The notes under the pieces: model-generated
Databases searched by the model: none
The model's input: only the letters and a program-made list of their open reading frames with translations
What the model was told of the DNA's origin: nothing
Assembly (NCBI GenBank): GCA_902826385.1
Contig: CADEEU010000127.1
Coordinates: forward strand, 1 to 9,220
DNA: 9,220 nt
Direction: 5' to 3'
Source of the DNA: an uncultured Acidobacteriota bacterium
GTDB taxonomy: Bacteria; Acidobacteriota; Blastocatellia; Pyrinomonadales; Pyrinomonadaceae
Shown: piece after piece, positions 6,809-9,220 of the stretch
Layout: each line of letters begins with the position of its first letter
How positions within the stretch are numbered: the stretch's first letter is position 1
Program-made: the position numbers and the translations under genes

Positions 6809-7129
6809 TCACTGCCCAACTATCTTTGCGTGGCGGCTAACCCCAAGCATATCAAAAAGCTCGGCGGTGTTTTCATTAACTTCGGAAAACACGACCTTTG
6901 CTCCGGCGTTTGCGGCGGAATCGATCACGCCCAGCAAAATACTCACGCCGATGCTGTTTACGATCTCAGTCCGCGAAAAATCCACTATCAGCTCGGTACA
7001 GCCTTCGTCCAACCGCTGCCTGCACTCGCGTTCTATCTTCTCGCCCGTCAACTTGTTCAAATAGTCGTCGGCATACACAACGGCAGTCTTAACTCCTGCC
7101 GGGCTGAGGCTCACGGCTTCAGTGTTCAT
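6809..7129 (-). CDS. STAS-domain anti-sigma-factor antagonist (RsbV/SpoIIAA-like)
   Basis: This 106-residue protein is a single STAS domain, the usual length for the family. The core segment LIVDFSRTEIVNSIGVSILLG (21 residues, about 47-67; key residues D50, N58, S59, G61) aligns with the phosphorylation loop of SpoIIAA and RsbV. S59 falls at the position of the regulatory serine (SpoIIAA S58), while the preceding Asp is replaced by Asn58 and the next residue is Ile60 rather than Ser or Thr. A C-terminal NENTAELFDMLGVSRHAKIV matches the final helix and strand. Such proteins bind an RsbW-type kinase when unphosphorylated and so release its sigma-factor partner; others regulate enzymes directly. 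An RsbW-like ATPase lies on the same strand at the right edge. It is first in a probable unit with the HD-GYP gene. No clear Shine-Dalgarno precedes the ATG. Confidence 0.9.
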   Translation of the reverse strand: MNTEAVSLSPAGVKTAVVYADDYLNKLTGEKIERECRQRLDEGCTELIVDFSRTEIVNSIGVSILLGVIDSAANAGAKVVFSEVNENTAELFDMLGVSRHAKIVGQ

Positions 7130-7191
7130 AAATTGCTTTATCGTTTTTCTTTGCTTAAATTAGAATGCCAAAGCGGCGAAATTAAATTAAG

Positions 7192-7220
7192 TTTTTATCA
7201 CAACCGTCGCGATAAAACAA
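7192..7220 (-). promoter_or_regulatory. Weak candidate promoter for the STAS / HD-GYP unit
   Basis: On the minus strand TTGTTT (7220-7215) and TAAAAA (7197-7192) are 17 bp apart, which would give a leader of about 55 bases before the STAS ATG. The match is modest and the region is AT-rich. Confidence 0.25.
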
Positions 7221-7237
7221 CATAAATCACATAACGT

Positions 7238-7300
7238 CGATTCTTGCGCCGCGTGTTCCGGCGCATGCGGCGCAAGGCGGCGCAAGAATCGCTGTTTTTT
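7238..7300 (+). repeat. Hairpin element 1 with three phased 9-mers and a T-run
   Basis: The arms CGATTCTTGCGCCGC (7238-7252) and GCGGCGCAAGAATCG (7277-7291) are perfectly complementary over 15 bp around a 24-nt loop. The right side is built from CGGCGCA(A/T)G words starting at 7259, 7268 and 7278; 7267-7276 and 7277-7286 are identical 10-mers. A 3-nt spacer (CTG) and T6 (7295-7300) follow, giving a shape like an intrinsic terminator for plus-strand transcripts. No gene lies immediately upstream on that strand, so a terminator role is doubtful. It is structurally homologous to the element at 7303-7369. Confidence 0.85.
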
Positions 7301-7302
7301 CG

Positions 7303-7369
7303 CGATTTTTGTTCCGTTCCGTGTGTAGCGGAACAAGCGGAACACGGCGGAACAAAAATCGGCGTTTTT
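7303..7369 (+). repeat. Hairpin element 2, covarying partner of element 1
   Basis: The arms CGATTTTTGTTCCG (7303-7316) and CGGAACAAAAATCG (7348-7361) pair perfectly over 14 bp. After a 2-nt bulge, CCGTGT (7319-7324) pairs with ACACGG (7342-7347), giving about 20 bp of stem and a 17-nt loop. CGGAACA words start at 7329, 7338 and 7348, the same 9- then 10-bp spacing as in element 1. A 3-nt spacer (GCG) and T5 (7365-7369) follow. Where element 1 has CG inside each word, element 2 has AA, and the left arm changes to match. Confidence 0.85.
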
Positions 7370-7389
7370 GGCCAACCCCGTGCTCATTC

Positions 7390-7428
7390 GGACATTCCTC
7401 GATTTTCTCGCCCCAAATGGGACATTCC
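7390..7428. repeat. Direct repeat GGACATTCC, 30 bp apart
   Basis: GGACATTCC occurs at 7390-7398 and 7420-7428, a start-to-start distance of 30 bp (close to three helical turns). It may be a pair of protein-binding half sites, or chance. Confidence 0.4.
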
Positions 7429-7436
7429 ATACGGCA

Positions 7437-7450
7437 CTAAACATGTTTAG
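7437..7450. promoter_or_regulatory. Perfect 14-bp palindrome, possible operator
   Basis: CTAAACATGTTTAG is a perfect palindrome with no spacer, located just after the GGACATTCC repeat pair and 114 bp before the TATAGT tract preceding the next gene. Palindromes of this size suit a dimeric repressor. It loosely resembles Gram-positive LexA boxes, but that likeness is too weak to name a regulator. Confidence 0.4.
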
Positions 7451-7563
7451 CAGAAAGCGTCCCGTCGTTCCGCGTTTTCTTCGTCAACTTCAGAAATCCC
7501 GCAAACTTTCGGTCATTTTCAAAGAGCAGCCCTTTCGAGCGAAGATGAAAAGTATAGTCGATA

Positions 7564-7591
7564 TTGCATCTATAGTAAAGAGTTTTATACA
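7564..7591 (+). promoter_or_regulatory. Candidate promoter of the membrane-protein / secreted-protein pair
   Basis: TTGCAT (7564-7569) and TATACA (7586-7591) are 16 bp apart. A start near 7598 would give a leader of about 95 bases before the ATG at 7694. Two TATAGT hexamers (7553-7558 and 7571-7576) offer alternative -10 elements. Confidence 0.35.
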
Positions 7592-7693
7592 CGCAACGCC
7601 AACTTATTGCTGCTCGTCGTCGAGAATGGTAGATTTTCAGTCGGATGGAAGCGTACTTTCTCAACTCATAAATCACCCGTTTACTCACTCCCG

Positions 7694-8146
7694 ATGGACG
7701 ATTTCTTTTACAACGCTGCCTATATCTTGATCATTTTGCAGATCCTGGCAAACGCTCTCTTCCTCATTTGGGCCAGTGTGGTCCTCGCGGTCCCTTCCCT
7801 TCGGAGTCGGGGTCTTGCCGACGGAAAGATCGTAGTCCTGAACGAAATCGCGTTCGCTATTTTTTCACTTCTTGTCGGGTTAATCCTATTGAAGTTCCTC
7901 CTGGACGGGACAGCCGCACCGTGGCTCCTGTTCGCGGGCAGCATACTGACCAGCGGCTTAAAAGAGGTAGTCGGTTACCTCTACCGCAAACGTGTTCCGG
8001 CACCGGAACTTCTCGAAACCAGAAACCGTTACCTTCCGAACACAACTGCTGAAGCGTTTTGCGAAGAGGCACAGCTTCTGGCTGAAAAGGAAAGTCAGCC
8101 CGAATCAACGGTCGACAATGACTCCAACGGAGCCCAGGGGCGGTAG
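7694..8146 (+). CDS. Small membrane protein of unknown function, three predicted spans
   Basis: I do not recognise this 150-residue protein. Hydrophobic stretches at about 8-33 (AYILIILQILANALFLIWAS), 49-70 and 75-95 predict three membrane spans. Positive residues in the loop SLRSRG (35-40) and in YLYRKR (95-100) favour a cytoplasmic C-terminus and an outside N-terminus. The last 50 residues are polar, acidic and probably disordered. The frame is open upstream to a TTG at 7607, but the additional 29 residues are unlike the rest, so the ATG at 7694 is preferred; neither start has a Shine-Dalgarno, so the start is uncertain. The secreted-protein gene begins 65 bp downstream on the same strand, and cotranscription is plausible. 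It could belong to a lineage-specific family of small membrane proteins. Confidence 0.7.
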   Translation: MDDFFYNAAYILIILQILANALFLIWASVVLAVPSLRSRGLADGKIVVLNEIAFAIFSLLVGLILLKFLLDGTAAPWLLFAGSILTSGLKEVVGYLYRKRVPAPELLETRNRYLPNTTAEAFCEEAQLLAEKESQPESTVDNDSNGAQGR

Positions 8147-8194
8147 ACCCAGAAGTAATTTGAGCAAATATTTTAGCCGAAGACGTCCTTGAAC

Positions 8195-8202
8195 AAAGGA
8201 GG
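8195..8202 (+). promoter_or_regulatory. Near-perfect ribosome binding site of the secreted-protein gene
   Basis: AAAGGAGG ends nine bases before the ATG at 8212 and is close to the full anti-Shine-Dalgarno complement. It fixes the start of the 8212-8913 gene and contrasts with the weak or absent sites of most genes in the window. Confidence 0.75.
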
Positions 8203-8211
8203 ATTGTCTTA

Positions 8212-8913
8212 ATGTTAAAAAACTGCGCTCTGCTGGTCGTTATGATGTTTGCCGCAGTTTGCACGTCTGCCCAGTCGCTGAAGCCGGACGACCCGTATCC
8301 GCTGAAGGAAGGCGTTAACAGGGCCGTTTCCGACAGTTTGGTTGGAACGCATTATTGGTATTTTTATGCCGCTCCCGGAAACAGTCTGGTCACGGTTCGG
8401 TTGAAACAGGCGACCACGCTTTACGGAGCCGATATGAAAACCGCTTTAACCGTTACGCTGACCGACGCCAAAAGGACATGGCGTACGACAAAAATACTGA
8501 CGGCGAATCCGCGCGGGTCCGAAGTAACTTTCGCCGCCAAAAATGTTGCGAAAGAGCAGACGATCATCGTTAGCGTCACGCCTCCGAACCAGAAACTTAT
8601 CCGAATGGGCGGCGACTATGAGGTCGAGGTTACGGGGAATGTCATGTTCAACGGCGAAGCCAATATCGAAGACCCTGTAATTCGTACATATGATTCCAAG
8701 ATGAACAACTACGGTACCGTCCGGTTTCTTAAAGACGGAACGATCGCTGCTTCAGATGGAACTCGCGGAACCTGGAAGGCGTTCGACCCAGACAGCCGAA
8801 TCTACACCGTCGTAATCGGAGCTTTCACGCTTTCGGTCCAGTATCGTCCGGGCTACGGGCTCGTAAAACCCGGCGACCCGAACCTGATCGTTTTTCAGGA
8901 ACTGCGGCACTAG
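8212..8913 (+). CDS. Secreted beta-rich protein of unknown function
   Basis: The 233-residue product starts with a clear Sec signal peptide (LKNCALLVVMMFAAVCTSA, cleavage predicted after residue 20, TSA-QS). It is probably not a lipoprotein because C17 is preceded by Val. Residues about 30-145 alternate hydrophobic and polar residues in the manner of a beta sandwich. The segment with HYWYFYAAPGNSLVTVRL and later TIIVSVTPP, DYEVEVTG is reminiscent of the pre-peptidase C-terminal (PPC) fold, though I cannot confirm that family. The second part (about 155-233) has YGTVRFLKDGTIAASDGTRG followed by TWKAF, which looks like a small beta-barrel or repeat-type module with a conserved G-x-W. No catalytic motif is visible. 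It begins 65 bp after the small membrane protein with an excellent ribosome site, and ends 11 bp from the convergent ATPase gene. Confidence 0.85.
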   Translation: MLKNCALLVVMMFAAVCTSAQSLKPDDPYPLKEGVNRAVSDSLVGTHYWYFYAAPGNSLVTVRLKQATTLYGADMKTALTVTLTDAKRTWRTTKILTANPRGSEVTFAAKNVAKEQTIIVSVTPPNQKLIRMGGDYEVEVTGNVMFNGEANIEDPVIRTYDSKMNNYGTVRFLKDGTIAASDGTRGTWKAFDPDSRIYTVVIGAFTLSVQYRPGYGLVKPGDPNLIVFQELRH

Positions 8914-8924
8914 CATCGGTCGCG

Positions 8925-9220
8925 CTAAACAGGGACTTCTTCCGGGTGGAGATATTTTGTCATAGAAATAGTCGTGCCGTCGTCGGTGTGGTGAACCTTT
9001 ACCTCATCCATTAGTTTTTCGATAAGTTTCAGGCCCCAGCCGCGGCGGGTGGATGGATCGGTTTCGGCGTCGTCGGCCTCGGTTTTGCGGTCGGTCAGGC
9101 GGAGGCCGCGGTTGGAGATGGTGATCGTAATGCGGTCTTCTTCTACCCGGAATTTTTGCCGGATGCGGCGGTCCGGGCTAAGACTGTGTTCGGATGCGTT
9201 GATCGAGGCTTCGAGCAATG
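8925..9220 (-). CDS. RsbW-like anti-sigma factor / histidine-kinase-type ATPase, C-terminal part (5' end outside window)
   Basis: The frame is open to the right edge, so only the last 98 or so residues are visible. The segment LEASINASEHS is an N-box (Glu and Asn for Mg-ATP binding), and the segment RRGWGLKLIEKLMDEVKVHH corresponds to the G-box of the HATPase_c_2 family as in RsbW and SpoIIAB. ITITISNRGLRL is the strand preceding the ATP lid. Such proteins phosphorylate STAS antagonists and hold sigma factors inactive. The N-terminal part, which would contain the dimer interface, is not seen, so a larger protein (for example one with a receiver domain) is possible. The STAS gene on the same strand at 6809-7129 is a natural candidate partner, but it is separated by two genes in the opposite direction. 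No terminator is visible in the 11-bp convergent gap. Confidence 0.85.
   Translation of the reverse strand, partial: LLEASINASEHSLSPDRRIRQKFRVEEDRITITISNRGLRLTDRKTEADDAETDPSTRRGWGLKLIEKLMDEVKVHHTDDGTTISMTKYLHPEEVPV

Larger units (their letters stand above)
7130..7693. other. 564-bp gene-free region between the STAS gene and the membrane-protein gene
   Basis: This divergent spacer holds an AT-rich part (7130-7237) with a candidate STAS promoter, two large hairpins (7238-7369), a repeated 9-mer (7390-7428), a perfect 14-bp palindrome (7437-7450) and a candidate rightward promoter (7564-7591). Open frames here are short, begin at non-ATG codons or translate the hairpins, and resemble no protein I know. 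From 7451 to 7560 I see nothing definite. Confidence 0.7.

Noticed and set aside
7238..7369. A CRISPR array
   Set aside because: The repeated words are 9-10 bp with no spacers of CRISPR size, and no cas gene is nearby.
7187..7444. Two minus-strand open frames through the hairpins, one beginning MECPIWGEKIEECP and so resembling a zinc-ribbon start
   Set aside because: Most of each frame is a translation of the palindromes, only part of a zinc-binding cysteine pattern is present, and no ribosome site was found. A decayed zinc-ribbon fragment cannot be excluded but is not supported.
7437..7688. 83-codon minus-strand open frame starting at GTG
   Set aside because: It has a very basic composition with no recognisable motif and lies over the candidate promoter and palindrome.
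7368..7730. 120-codon plus-strand open frame starting at TTG
   Set aside because: It overlaps the start of the preferred membrane-protein gene, has no ribosome site, and its translation shows no domain or hydrophobic pattern.

Overview
The window comes from a bacterial chromosome with mid-range GC genes and AT-rich intergenic spacers. The succinate dehydrogenase is the di-heme, menaquinone-type enzyme best known from Bacillus. It sits beside c-di-GMP phosphodiesterase domains and STAS / HATPase partner-switching proteins. Together with the rarity of clear Shine-Dalgarno sites, this fits Acidobacteriota (Blastocatellia-like), but that placement is inference from gene style only and is weakly held.

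Layout. 1-275 (+): the C-terminal end of an EAL domain, cut by the window edge. 289-4210 (-): a succinate dehydrogenase operon read right to left as sdhC, sdhA, a small exported protein of unknown function, then sdhB; the small gene interrupts the usual contiguous A-B order. 4211-4380: a divergent promoter region between sdhC and a LysR-type regulator (4381-5268, +), which is therefore a candidate regulator of the operon. 5401-7129 (-): a probable two-gene unit, a STAS anti-sigma-antagonist-like protein followed by a GAF plus HD-GYP phosphodiesterase, with a 22-bp tandem repeat across the HD-GYP start. 7130-7693: a 564-bp gene-free spacer with two neighbouring long hairpins, a perfect 14-bp palindrome and a candidate promoter. 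7694-8913 (+): a small three-span membrane protein and a secreted beta-rich protein, neither assigned a function. 8925-9220 (-): the C-terminal end of an RsbW-like ATPase, cut by the right edge.

How it fits together. The sdh operon is core respiratory metabolism: oxidation of succinate with electrons passed through three Fe-S clusters and two hemes to menaquinone. The STAS protein and the RsbW-like kinase are the two halves of a partner-switching circuit, and the STAS gene precedes a c-di-GMP-hydrolysing enzyme, so the right half may link stress or sigma control to c-di-GMP turnover.

The most unusual structure is the hairpin pair at 7238-7369. The two elements share one architecture (left arm, three phased copies of a 9-mer, right arm, 3-nt spacer, T-run) but differ by a dinucleotide exchanged in the left arm and in all three repeats, so pairing is kept. 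This looks like a duplicated, covarying structured element; its role is unknown.
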